DNA of 5,319 nucleotides from an uncultured Aquabacterium sp. (GTDB lineage Bacteria; Pseudomonadota; Gammaproteobacteria; Burkholderiales; Burkholderiaceae_C), in contig CALAKR010000376.1 in NCBI GenBank assembly GCA_937923225.1, forward strand, positions 1 to 5,319, written 5' to 3'. A program made the translations under genes and the position numbers. The notes under the pieces are model-generated. The model saw only the letters and a program-made list of their open reading frames with translations, did no database searches and was not told the DNA's origin. Shown here in pieces: positions 1 to 5,214 of the stretch (positions within the stretch are counted from its first letter, which is position 1; each line of letters begins with the position of its first letter).

Positions 1-714
1 GGCGGGCGCTTCGTCAGCGTGTTCGTGATGGGCGCGGTGTCTGCGCTGATCGTGAGCCCTTGCGTGTCGGCGCCACTGGCCGGTGCGCTGCTCTACATCA
101 GTCAGACGCGTGATGTGTGGCTGGGCGGCGCGGCCCTGTACGCCATGGCCTGGGGCATGAGCGTGCCGCTGCTGGTGGTGGGCGTGGCCGGTGGCCGCCT
201 GCTGCCCCGTGCCGGCCGCTGGATGAACGCGGTCAAGGTGCTGTTCGGCGTGCTGATGCTGGCCATGGCCGCCTGGGTGGCGCGCCCGGCCTGGCCGGCG
301 CTGGTGGCGGCGGTTACCGGGCAGCCGGTGGTGTCCAGCCACCAGAGCGTGCTGCCCTTCCTGCGCGTGAGCAGCGTGGCGCAGCTGGAGCAGGCCGTGG
401 CCGATGCCGCGCGGCAAGGCCGCCCCGTGATGCTGGATTTCTACGCCGACTGGTGCGTGGCCTGCATCGAGATGGAGCGCTTCACCTTCACCGACCCGGC
501 CGTGCGCGACAAGCTTGGCGCGGCCGTGCTGCTGCAGGCCGATGTCACTGCCAACACGCCTGACGACCGGGCCTTGCTGGAGCGTTTCGGCCTGTTCGGC
601 CCGCCAGCCATCGTGTTTTTCGATGGGAAAGGGCAGGAGCAGGCGGGCCTGCGCGTGATCGGTGCCCAGAAGCCCGAGGCCTTCGTGCAAAGTCTCGTGG
701 CCGCCGGGTTGTGA
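1..714 (+). CDS. dsbD: Thiol:disulfide interchange protein DsbD, C-terminal part (5' truncated by window)
   Basis: DsbD is an inner-membrane protein that carries electrons from cytoplasmic thioredoxin to periplasmic partners such as DsbC and cytochrome c maturation proteins. The reading frame is open from base 1, so the start lies outside the window and 237 residues are visible. The first part is the end of the membrane domain, with SPCVSAPLAG (Cys codon 61-63) matching the second redox-active membrane cysteine of DsbD, followed by hydrophobic segments and the conserved GRLLPRAGRWM loop. A variable linker leads to a C-terminal thioredoxin fold. This carries the catalytic motif ADWCVAC (Cys codons 454-456 and 463-465), a following FTFTDPAV stretch typical of DsbD, and the cis-Pro loop GLFGPPA. 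The end resembles a normal full-length C-terminus. The missing part would hold the periplasmic alpha domain and the first membrane cysteine. The family assignment is firm; I see no damage in the visible part. Confidence 0.95.
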   Translation, partial: GGRFVSVFVMGAVSALIVSPCVSAPLAGALLYISQTRDVWLGGAALYAMAWGMSVPLLVVGVAGGRLLPRAGRWMNAVKVLFGVLMLAMAAWVARPAWPALVAAVTGQPVVSSHQSVLPFLRVSSVAQLEQAVADAARQGRPVMLDFYADWCVACIEMERFTFTDPAVRDKLGAAVLLQADVTANTPDDRALLERFGLFGPPAIVFFDGKGQEQAGLRVIGAQKPEAFVQSLVAAGL

Positions 715-831
715 CCGATTCGCCAAGTTTTGGCGTGGGGGCTGACTGATTCAGCACCTGGGTGATTGACCCGGCGCGGGCACGCACACCAGCCATTTTC
801 GCTAGGCTGTCGGGTTCCGCTGAGGATACCC
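715..831. other. Intergenic region between dsbD and the transporter gene, with small hairpins
   Basis: This 117-base gap holds two short inverted repeats just after the dsbD stop. CGCCAA (721-726) pairs with TTGGCG (730-735) around a 3-base loop, and GCTGA (741-745) pairs with TCAGC (751-755). Neither is followed by a T-run, so they are at best weak or factor-assisted terminators. A TTGACC hexamer at 766-771 resembles a -35 box, but no good -10 box lies at the right distance, so I do not call a promoter. Confidence 0.35.
822..826 (+). promoter_or_regulatory. Ribosome binding site for the Bcr/CflA transporter
   Basis: GAGGA lies 5 bases before the ATG at 832. It decides the start against a TTG codon at 766 in the same frame, which would add 22 residues of non-hydrophobic sequence and has no Shine-Dalgarno-like match at a suitable distance. 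Confidence 0.7.
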
Positions 832-2040
832 ATGAACCCTGACGCCCGGAGCCTGTGGCGGGCTCCCCCCTGGACGCTGTCCGTGCTGCTGGCCGCGCTC
901 GGCATGCTCGGCCCCTTCGCCATCGACACCTACCTGCCGGCCTTCGCGGGCATCGCGCAGTCGCTGAACGCCACGCCGGTCGAGATCCAGCAGACGCTGT
1001 CGGCCTACCTGTTCGCCTTTGCCTTCATGAGCCTGTTCCACGGCGCGCTGTCCGACAGCTTCGGCCGGCGCCCCGTGGTATTGACGGGCCTGGTGGTCTT
1101 CACGCTGGCCTCGGTCGGCTGCGCGATGGCCACCTCCATCGGGCAGCTCATCTTCTTCCGCGCGCTGCAGGGCCTGTCCACCGGGGCGGGCATCGTGGTC
1201 TCGCGCGCGGTCATCCGCGACATGTTCCCGCCCGACCAGGCCCAGCGTGTGATGGCGCAGGTGACGCTGTTCTTCGGCGTGGCGCCAGCCATCGCGCCCA
1301 TCGTGGGCGGCTTCCTGTTCGTGCATGCGGGCTGGCAGGCGGTGTTCTGGTTCCTCACGGGCGTGGGCGTGGTGCTGTGGCTGGCCAACTGGTGGCTGCT
1401 GCCCGAGACGCTGCATGTGGATCACCGGCAGTCCTTCGCGCCGCGCCATCTGCTCAAGGGCTATATGGAGCTGGGCTTTCACCCGCGCTTCATGCTGCTG
1501 GCCCTGGCCAGTGGCGTGCCCTTCAACGGCATGTTCCTGTACGTGCTGTCGGCGCCCGCCTTCCTGGGCGAGCAGTTGCAACTGGCGCCCACCCAGTTCT
1601 TCTGGTTCTTCCTGTGCACCATCGCCGGCATCATGGGCGGCGCCTTCTGCAGCGGGCGGCTGGCCGGCCGCATCGAGCCGGCGCGCCAGGTGCGCCTGGG
1701 TTTTGCGGTGATGGTGGTGACCTCGGTGCTGAACCTGGCGGCCAACCTGCTGTTCACGGCCGAGGCGTGGTGGGCGCTGCCGCCCATCGGGCTGTTCGCC
1801 TTCGGCTGGGCGCTGGTCACGCCCATTGTCACGCTGATGGTGCTGGACCTCTTCCCCCATCGCCGGGGCATGGCCGCCTCGTTGCAGACCTTCGTGGCCA
1901 GCGCCGCCAACGGGCTGGTGGCGGGCATCATCTCGCCCCTGGTCATGCACGACACGGCGCTGCTGGCGCTGGCCTCGCTGCTGCTGATGTCGGTCGGGCT
2001 GGTGTCCTGGATCGTGCTGCAACGTCCACAGCGGCGATAA
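832..2040 (+). CDS. Bcr/CflA-type multidrug efflux transporter (major facilitator superfamily)
   Basis: This is a predicted 402-residue inner-membrane drug/proton antiporter of the DHA1 type, close to the usual length of about 400 for Bcr/CflA proteins. The hydrophobicity pattern fits 12 membrane helices. Helix 1 contains FAIDTYLPA (Asp32), the family's typical acidic signature. The loop after helix 2 carries MFS motif A, GALSDSFGRR (residues 71-80). Helix 4 has RALQG (110-114), followed by SRAVIRD (124-130). Helix 5 carries the antiporter motif C, seen as GVAPAIAPIVGG. The start is ATG 832, supported by the GAGGA site. It follows dsbD after 117 bases with no evidence of co-transcription, and its stop codon overlaps the -10 box of rnpB. 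Substrates cannot be read from the sequence; bicyclomycin, chloramphenicol or sulfonamides are known for relatives only. No defects are seen. Confidence 0.9.
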   Translation: MNPDARSLWRAPPWTLSVLLAALGMLGPFAIDTYLPAFAGIAQSLNATPVEIQQTLSAYLFAFAFMSLFHGALSDSFGRRPVVLTGLVVFTLASVGCAMATSIGQLIFFRALQGLSTGAGIVVSRAVIRDMFPPDQAQRVMAQVTLFFGVAPAIAPIVGGFLFVHAGWQAVFWFLTGVGVVLWLANWWLLPETLHVDHRQSFAPRHLLKGYMELGFHPRFMLLALASGVPFNGMFLYVLSAPAFLGEQLQLAPTQFFWFFLCTIAGIMGGAFCSGRLAGRIEPARQVRLGFAVMVVTSVLNLAANLLFTAEAWWALPPIGLFAFGWALVTPIVTLMVLDLFPHRRGMAASLQTFVASAANGLVAGIISPLVMHDTALLALASLLLMSVGLVSWIVLQRPQRR

Positions 2041-2041
2041 T
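2036..2041 (+). promoter_or_regulatory. Probable -10 box of the rnpB promoter, overlapping the transporter stop codon
   Basis: GATAAT matches the sigma-70 consensus TATAAT in five of six positions. It ends 6 bases before G2048, the first base of the P1 helix and so the expected 5' end of the RNA. The TAA stop of the transporter (2038-2040) lies inside it. No good -35 hexamer is visible 16-18 bases upstream (region 2012-2019), so the -35 part is weak or unusual. This is inferred from position and match only. Confidence 0.55.
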
Positions 2042-2179
2042 GGCGGGGTGAAGTCGGCCAGACCGCCGCTGGTGCAATCGCTGAAAGGCGGCACTGGAGG
2101 AAGGTCCGGACTGCGCAGGGCGGCGTAGGAGGTAACACCTCTCCACCGCGAGGTGAGGATCAGAGCAACAGAGACGAGT

Positions 2180-2283
2180 CTCTGTGGCCTTGGGCGGGGC
2201 GCAAGCCACGCCAAAGGTCTTTCGAAAGAAGGACCCGGGGCTTAGCCCAAAGGTCTTTCGAAAGAAAGACCGGGGGCACAGAG
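2180..2283 (+). other. Enlarged P12 region of RNase P RNA with three GNRA-capped hairpins
   Basis: CTCTGTG (2180-2186) pairs with CACAGAG (2277-2283), closing a domain between the second and third conserved blocks. Inside are three local hairpins. GGCGGGGC (2193-2200) pairs with GCCACGCC (2205-2212), with one G-A mismatch, around GCAA. The 2216-2223 arm pairs with 2228-2235 around GAAA, with one G-U pair. The 2252-2259 arm pairs perfectly with 2264-2271 around GAAA. Class A P12 is normally a single variable stem capped by one loop. The folding is worked out by hand; alternatives exist, for example pairing of 2188-2195 with 2245-2253. Confidence 0.65.
2211..2266 (+). repeat. Exact 20-nt direct repeat inside rnpB (2211-2230 and 2247-2266)
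   Basis: CCAAAGGTCTTTCGAAAGAA occurs twice, with starts 36 bases apart. Each copy forms most of an 8-bp hairpin with a GAAA tetraloop. The 3' sides differ by a single base within the stem (GAAGGACC against GAAAGACC), a G-U versus A-U pair that keeps the fold. The 16 bases between contain GGGCTTAGCCC, itself able to form a small hairpin. I see no other copy in the window. Confidence 0.9.
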
Positions 2284-2498
2284 GGTGAAACGGGCAATCT
2301 CTACGCGCAGCAACACCAAATAGGCACACACGGAGCGGCATGGCTTGCCATGACGCTCTACCCCTGGCCCGGGGGCCGTGTGCGGGTAGGTGGCATCGAG
2401 CCGTTCTGGTGACAGGCGGCCCAGAGGAATGGCGGTCACGGTTCAGCGTCGCGAGACACGGAGCCGCACAGAATCCGGCCTATCGGCCGACTTCACAC

Positions 2499-2589
2499 TT
2501 TCACTTTTTTCACGTCGTGCTCAAGTGCGGGCGCTGCTGGTCGAAAAAACCAGGGCCGCTGGCATCTTGCCGCTACCCGAGACACGACG
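2499..2589. other. Intergenic region between rnpB and the carbonic-anhydrase-like gene
   Basis: It contains a six-T run (2505-2510) shortly after the RNA end and a small hairpin, CTGGT paired with ACCAG around a CGAAAAA-type loop near 2536-2552. The T-run is not directly preceded by a separate stem, so termination of rnpB here is possible but unproven. I see no clear promoter and only a poor ribosome binding site before ATG 2590 (GAGACACGACG). Confidence 0.4.
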
Positions 2590-3726
2590 ATGACCCTGCC
2601 CCTGCGACCCGCCTTTCGCGTTCTGCCCTGGCTGATGCTCGGGGCTGCCGCCTGGCATGCCCAGGCCGCCGACACCGGTGCATCGGCGGCTCCTGCGCCG
2701 GCCAAGGAGATCGTCGAGCGGGCCGATGGCAAGCCTGGGGGGCAGCCGGCGCCTGCGGCCACGCGCCCGAGCAGTTCCCGCAGCAGTCTGGCCCCCAGTT
2801 CACCGGCACGCGCGCGCCAGCCCGAGGCCCCGGCCGAGGCCGCTTCAGGCGTCTCCATGACGGAGCTGCGTGACCTGATTGACCAGAAGATCGCCGAGGT
2901 GCGCGCCAAGCAGGAAACCGCGCCCGTGGTCCGCGTCAACAACAACACCCCGGTTGTGCGCAAGGCCGTGACCAAGAAGAAGGCTGCCCCGGTGGTGGCT
3001 GCCTCTGCGGCGACCGCGTCTGGGGTGCCGGTGGATCCGCTGGAGCAGCCCTGGAGCTACGACGGTGTCCACGGGCCGGAGCGCTGGGCCCAGTTGCGTC
3101 CTGAATACGCCACCTGCGGGTCCGGCAAGCGTCAGAGCCCCATCGACATCCGCGATGGCATCAAGGTCACGCTCGATCCCATCCAGTTCGATTACCGACC
3201 CACGCCCTTCAAGGTGCTGGACACCGGTCGCACCGTGCAGGCCAGGCTGGAGGGCGGCAACAGCATCACGCTCAACGGGCGCCGTTACGACCTGCAGCGC
3301 ATCGAATTCCATCGCCCCAGCGAAGAGCGCATCAATGGCCGGCAGTTCGAGATGTCGGCGCACCTGGTGCACCGCGATGCCGAGGGGCGGACGGCGGTGG
3401 TGGCCGTGCTCATGGACCAAGGCGACCAGGGGGAGGGGCACCCTATGGTTCAACTGGTGTGGAACAGCCTGCCGCTGGAAAAGTACATCGATCAGGCCTC
3501 ATCGGCGCCCATCGACATGGCGCGCATGCTGCCCGAGCAGAAGCAGTACCTGACCTACATGGGCTCGCTCACGGCGCCGCCCTGCACGGAGGGGGTGCTG
3601 TGGATGGTGATGAAACAGCCGATTACTCTCTCCCGAGAGCAGATCGGCGTGTTCAGCAGGCTCTATCCGATGAACGCCCGGCCGGTGCAGAACACCTCTG
3701 GCCGCCTGATCAAGGACGGCCAGTAA
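2590..3726 (+). CDS. Exported alpha-carbonic-anhydrase-like protein with altered active site
   Basis: This 378-residue protein has a signal peptide (residues 1 to about 26, likely cut after AQA), then an Ala/Pro-rich linker. A charged, possibly coiled segment begins at Met90 (TELRDLIDQKIAEVRAKQ), followed by a Lys-rich stretch (TKKK), then an alpha-carbonic anhydrase domain from about Trp155 to 375. Family marks are WSYDGVHGPERW, CGSGKRQSPIDI, HRPSEE, HLVH and GSLTAPPCTEGVLW. Cys176 and Cys332 match the disulfide of bacterial enzymes. Family members hydrate CO2 using zinc on three histidines. Here, by motif alignment to human CA II, His94 is Glu239, while His96 (His241) and His119 (His258) are kept. 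Shuttle His64 is Arg214, His107 is Glu246, Glu117 is Ser256 and Thr200 is Ala329; Thr199 (Thr328) and Glu106 (Glu245) remain. The frame is intact, so this looks like a diverged or non-catalytic relative, not a decayed gene. ATG 2590 is chosen because it gives a proper signal peptide, despite a weak ribosome site. Confidence 0.88.
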   Translation: MTLPLRPAFRVLPWLMLGAAAWHAQAADTGASAAPAPAKEIVERADGKPGGQPAPAATRPSSSRSSLAPSSPARARQPEAPAEAASGVSMTELRDLIDQKIAEVRAKQETAPVVRVNNNTPVVRKAVTKKKAAPVVAASAATASGVPVDPLEQPWSYDGVHGPERWAQLRPEYATCGSGKRQSPIDIRDGIKVTLDPIQFDYRPTPFKVLDTGRTVQARLEGGNSITLNGRRYDLQRIEFHRPSEERINGRQFEMSAHLVHRDAEGRTAVVAVLMDQGDQGEGHPMVQLVWNSLPLEKYIDQASSAPIDMARMLPEQKQYLTYMGSLTAPPCTEGVLWMVMKQPITLSREQIGVFSRLYPMNARPVQNTSGRLIKDGQ

Positions 3727-3756
3727 GCCAAGTCGTTACGCTCGTGCGGAAGTCGC
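3727..3756. other. Short gap between convergent genes
   Basis: Thirty bases separate the stop of the carbonic-anhydrase-like gene from the stop of the minus-strand PEP-CTERM gene. I see no stem-loop with a T-run on either strand, so read-through from both sides could yield antisense transcripts. Confidence 0.5.
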
Positions 3757-4332
3757 TCAGCCTTGCGTGGAAACGCGGCGGCGAGCGGCGGCAGCACCAG
3801 CCAGGCCCAGACCGACGGCGAACATCGCCCAGGTCGAGGGCTCAGGCACCGGCGACAGCGAAGCGACCACATCCGGCGTACCGATCACCTGCGCGAACTT
3901 ACCCGTGAAGGTGCCGCCCGAGGTCACGGCGGTGACCGTGGCATTGATGAAATCAAAGCCGGTGGCGCCGTAGCTGCTGTTGAGCAGCGTGTCGGGATCC
4001 CACTTGAAGGTCACGACCTTGAAGGTGTCGAAGCCGGTGAAGTTGAAGCCGAACACCGAGCTGTTGGCGCCGAAGAAGTTGGCGGTGGTGCCGGCGGGCG
4101 TCGAGATGCTCAGCGGGCTGCCGTCGATCAGCAGCTGTTCGCCGTCATCACCCAGGATGCCCGTGAAGTCGAAGGTCAGGGACTGGATGGTGAAGCTGGA
4201 GCCATTGAGGATGCCGGTTTCGATGTTGAAGCCGTCGCCGCCAGGCTCGGACACCAGGATCGAACCAGTGGCGTGGGCACCGACGGACGCAGCCAGAGCG
4301 GCCACAGCCAACAAGGTCTTGACGTGTTTCAT
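3757..4332 (-). CDS. PEP-CTERM sorting domain-containing protein
   Basis: This 191-residue secreted protein has an N-terminal signal peptide (Lys-containing start, hydrophobic LLAVAALAASVG, probable cut after AHA at residue 21). The middle is rich in Thr, Ser, Gly, Phe and Asn, is predicted to be beta-type, lacks cysteine, and has repeated short patterns such as FDFTG, FNFTG, GFDTF and GFDFI. The C-terminus is the full sorting signal: VPEPSTWAM (from residue 162), a hydrophobic helix and the basic tail ARRR. In organisms with an exosortase, such proteins are cut near the PEP motif and moved to the cell surface or extracellular matrix; no exosortase is in this window. The start at 4332 is fixed by a strong Shine-Dalgarno site and the signal peptide, although the frame stays open upstream to 4440. 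The role of the central region is not recognised. It is convergent with the carbonic-anhydrase-like gene and lies downstream of ruvC on the same strand, 176 bases away. Confidence 0.9.
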   Translation of the reverse strand: MKHVKTLLAVAALAASVGAHATGSILVSEPGGDGFNIETGILNGSSFTIQSLTFDFTGILGDDGEQLLIDGSPLSISTPAGTTANFFGANSSVFGFNFTGFDTFKVVTFKWDPDTLLNSSYGATGFDFINATVTAVTSGGTFTGKFAQVIGTPDVVASLSPVPEPSTWAMFAVGLGLAGAAAARRRVSTQG

Positions 4333-4337
4333 GTGTT

Positions 4338-4346
4338 CTCTCCTCC
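4338..4346 (-). promoter_or_regulatory. Strong ribosome binding site for the PEP-CTERM gene
   Basis: On the minus strand the sequence is GGAGGAGAG followed by AACAC and ATG. It fits the anti-Shine-Dalgarno closely and selects the start at 4332 over any upstream codon in the open frame. Confidence 0.85.
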
Positions 4347-4425
4347 ACGGGATAACCCCATGACTTTCATGAGGGTGGCCAAGACTAAGTGATGCCAATA
4401 CATGTGTCTGTAAGGAACGCCTGAC

Positions 4426-4449
4426 GAACCCCCTAAACATAGGGGGTTC
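4426..4449. repeat. Perfect 10-bp inverted repeat between ruvC and the PEP-CTERM gene
   Basis: GAACCCCCTA (4426-4435) and TAGGGGGTTC (4440-4449) are exact reverse complements around a 4-base spacer, AACA. It sits 59 bases after the ruvC stop and 93 bases before the PEP-CTERM start, reading the minus strand. As RNA it would be a very stable hairpin, but neither side is followed by a T-run, so it is not a textbook terminator. It could be a factor-assisted terminator of ruvC or an operator for the PEP-CTERM gene. Confidence 0.75.
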
Positions 4450-4508
4450 TGCCCTGATCCGAGGGGGGGCTGTGTCCGGAATGCGCTGGTCGCTGCGTCC
4501 GAAACTAC

Positions 4509-5063
4509 TCAGTACACGCGCCCGCCCTTGATTTGCGCATGGGTGCGGCGGGTCAGCGAGGTGGCCTTGGCCATCTGGGCCATGGCGTGACCGGCATGTG
4601 CATGGCAGATGGCCAGGCCCAGGGCATCGGCGGCATCGTTGTGCGGCTCGCGGGGCAGGTCCAGCAGGCGCATCACCATGTGGCGGATCTGGGCCTTGGC
4701 CGCATGGCCGTGGCCCACCACGGCCTTCTTCATCTGCAGCGCGGTGTATTCGGAGACCGCGGGTGAGGCGGGGGTGCTGAGCAGCCCGGCGATGGCCGCG
4801 CCGCGGGCCTGTCCCAGCAGCAGGGTCGATTGCGGGTTCACGTTGACGAACACGATCTCTACCGAGGCCTGCTGCGGCTCGTAGGTGCCGACCACTTCGC
4901 GCACGCCCTCGAAGATCAGCTTGAGGCGGCCGGGCAGGTCGCCCAGCGCGGCTTCACGCGTCTTGATGGTGCCGCTGGCCACGTAGTGCAGGCGTGGGCC
5001 GTCCGTGTCGATCACACCAAAACCGGTGGTCTGCAGGCCGGGGTCGATGCCGAGGATTCTCAT
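4509..5063 (-). CDS. ruvC: Crossover junction endodeoxyribonuclease RuvC
   Basis: RuvC is the dimeric Holliday-junction resolvase that cuts recombination intermediates, working with the RuvAB branch-migration motor. The protein is 184 residues, close to the 173 of E. coli RuvC. All four metal-binding acidic residues are present: Asp7 in [16 protein letters not shown], Glu69 in ASVEIVFV, and Asp143 and Asp146 in [14 protein letters not shown]. The segment [13 protein letters not shown] and the motif [20 protein letters not shown] also match the family. The start is the ATG at 5063-5061, which gives the canonical MRILGIDPG terminus. The frame stays open to 5144, but that extension would run into a terminator and lacks family similarity. 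The ribosome site is weak. ruvAB does not follow directly; a PEP-CTERM gene lies downstream, and a terminator separates ruvC from the gene upstream, so ruvC appears to be transcribed from its own promoter within about 5064-5120. Confidence 0.96.
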   Translation of the reverse strand: MRILGIDPGLQTTGFGVIDTDGPRLHYVASGTIKTREAALGDLPGRLKLIFEGVREVVGTYEPQQASVEIVFVNVNPQSTLLLGQARGAAIAGLLSTPASPAVSEYTALQMKKAVVGHGHAAKAQIRHMVMRLLDLPREPHNDAADALGLAICHAHAGHAMAQMAKATSLTRRTHAQIKGGRVY

Positions 5064-5120
5064 GTGGGCTGAGCATACCCGCTGGGCACGGCTTGGCGCG
5101 GTGGCGTCGGCCTGCGCACC

Positions 5121-5157
5121 AAACAAAACGGGCTGAGACGGCATGTCTCAACCCGTT
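5121..5157 (-). terminator. Intrinsic terminator downstream of the second PEP-CTERM gene
   Basis: On the minus strand, 5157-5145 (AACGGGTTGAGAC) pairs over 13 positions, including one G-U, with 5139-5127 (GTCTCAGCCCGTT) around a 5-base loop. The run TTTTGTTT follows directly. It lies about 57 bases past the stop of the partial PEP-CTERM gene and ends about 57 bases before ruvC, so it should separate the two transcripts. Confidence 0.88.
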
Positions 5158-5214
5158 GGAGGGAGGCCGCTACCCGCGCCACCTGGCACGGGGTGTGCGG
5201 CGAGCGCGGCAGGA

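Larger units (their letters stand above)
2048..2498 (+). ncRNA. rnpB: RNase P RNA, bacterial class A (M1 RNA)
   Basis: This is the catalytic RNA of RNase P, which removes 5' leaders from tRNA precursors together with the RnpA protein. Its ends pair perfectly as helix P1: 2048-2059 (GTGAAGTCGGCC) with 2485-2496. P2 is GACCGCC (2061-2067) with GGCGGTC (2431-2437). Conserved blocks appear in order: GAGGAAGGTCCGGAC near 2097-2111, AGAGCAACAGAGA (2162-2174), GAGGGTGAAAC (2281-2291), CACCAAATAGG near 2314-2324, GCGGGTAGG near 2382-2390, and ACAGAATCCGGCCTATCGG near 2468-2486. The first block reads AAGG where most RNAs have AAAG. A P19 hairpin is likely, pairing 2439-2444 with 2461-2466. At about 450 nt it is longer than the roughly 350-400 nt usual for class A, mostly because of an enlarged P12 region. 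The promoter is probably the GATAAT just upstream. The exact 3' end is uncertain by a few bases; a T-run at 2505-2510 lies just beyond. Confidence 0.95.

Noticed and set aside
766..831. In-frame TTG that would extend the transporter by 22 residues
   Set aside because: The added sequence is not hydrophobic and not family-like, and a good GAGGA site serves the ATG at 832.
802..2214. Long minus-strand open frame opposite the transporter and the start of rnpB
   Set aside because: Its product is dominated by His, Gln, Arg and Gly, as expected for an antisense shadow of GC-rich coding DNA. It has no recognisable domain and overlaps a clear gene and a clear RNA.
2211..2266. Possible CRISPR-like repeat pair
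   Set aside because: There are only two copies, separated by 16 bases, inside a recognised ribozyme; the repeats are hairpin arms of that RNA.
2476..2510. Intrinsic terminator for rnpB from CGGCC (2476-2480) with GGCCG (2485-2489) and the T-run
   Set aside because: The stem is part of conserved and P1 sequence, and the T-run starts 15 bases after it, too far for a standard terminator.
2340..2873. Plus-strand open frame across the 3' half of rnpB and the start of the carbonic-anhydrase-like gene
   Set aside because: It covers a structured RNA and a different, well-supported reading frame, and the translation has no family features.
4373..4410. Sigma-54 promoter upstream of the PEP-CTERM gene
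   Set aside because: TTGGCATCAC on the minus strand resembles a -24 element, but no GC-type -12 element follows at the required spacing.
4333..4440. N-terminal extension of the PEP-CTERM protein
   Set aside because: It would place 36 residues before a clear signal peptide and ignore a strong ribosome site.
5064..5090. TATGCT as a -10 box giving a nearly leaderless ruvC transcript
   Set aside because: It matches only four of six positions and no -35 box is seen, so this is too weak to call.
5064..5144. N-terminal extension of RuvC
   Set aside because: The family begins at MRILGIDPG, and the extension overlaps the terminator stem of the upstream gene.
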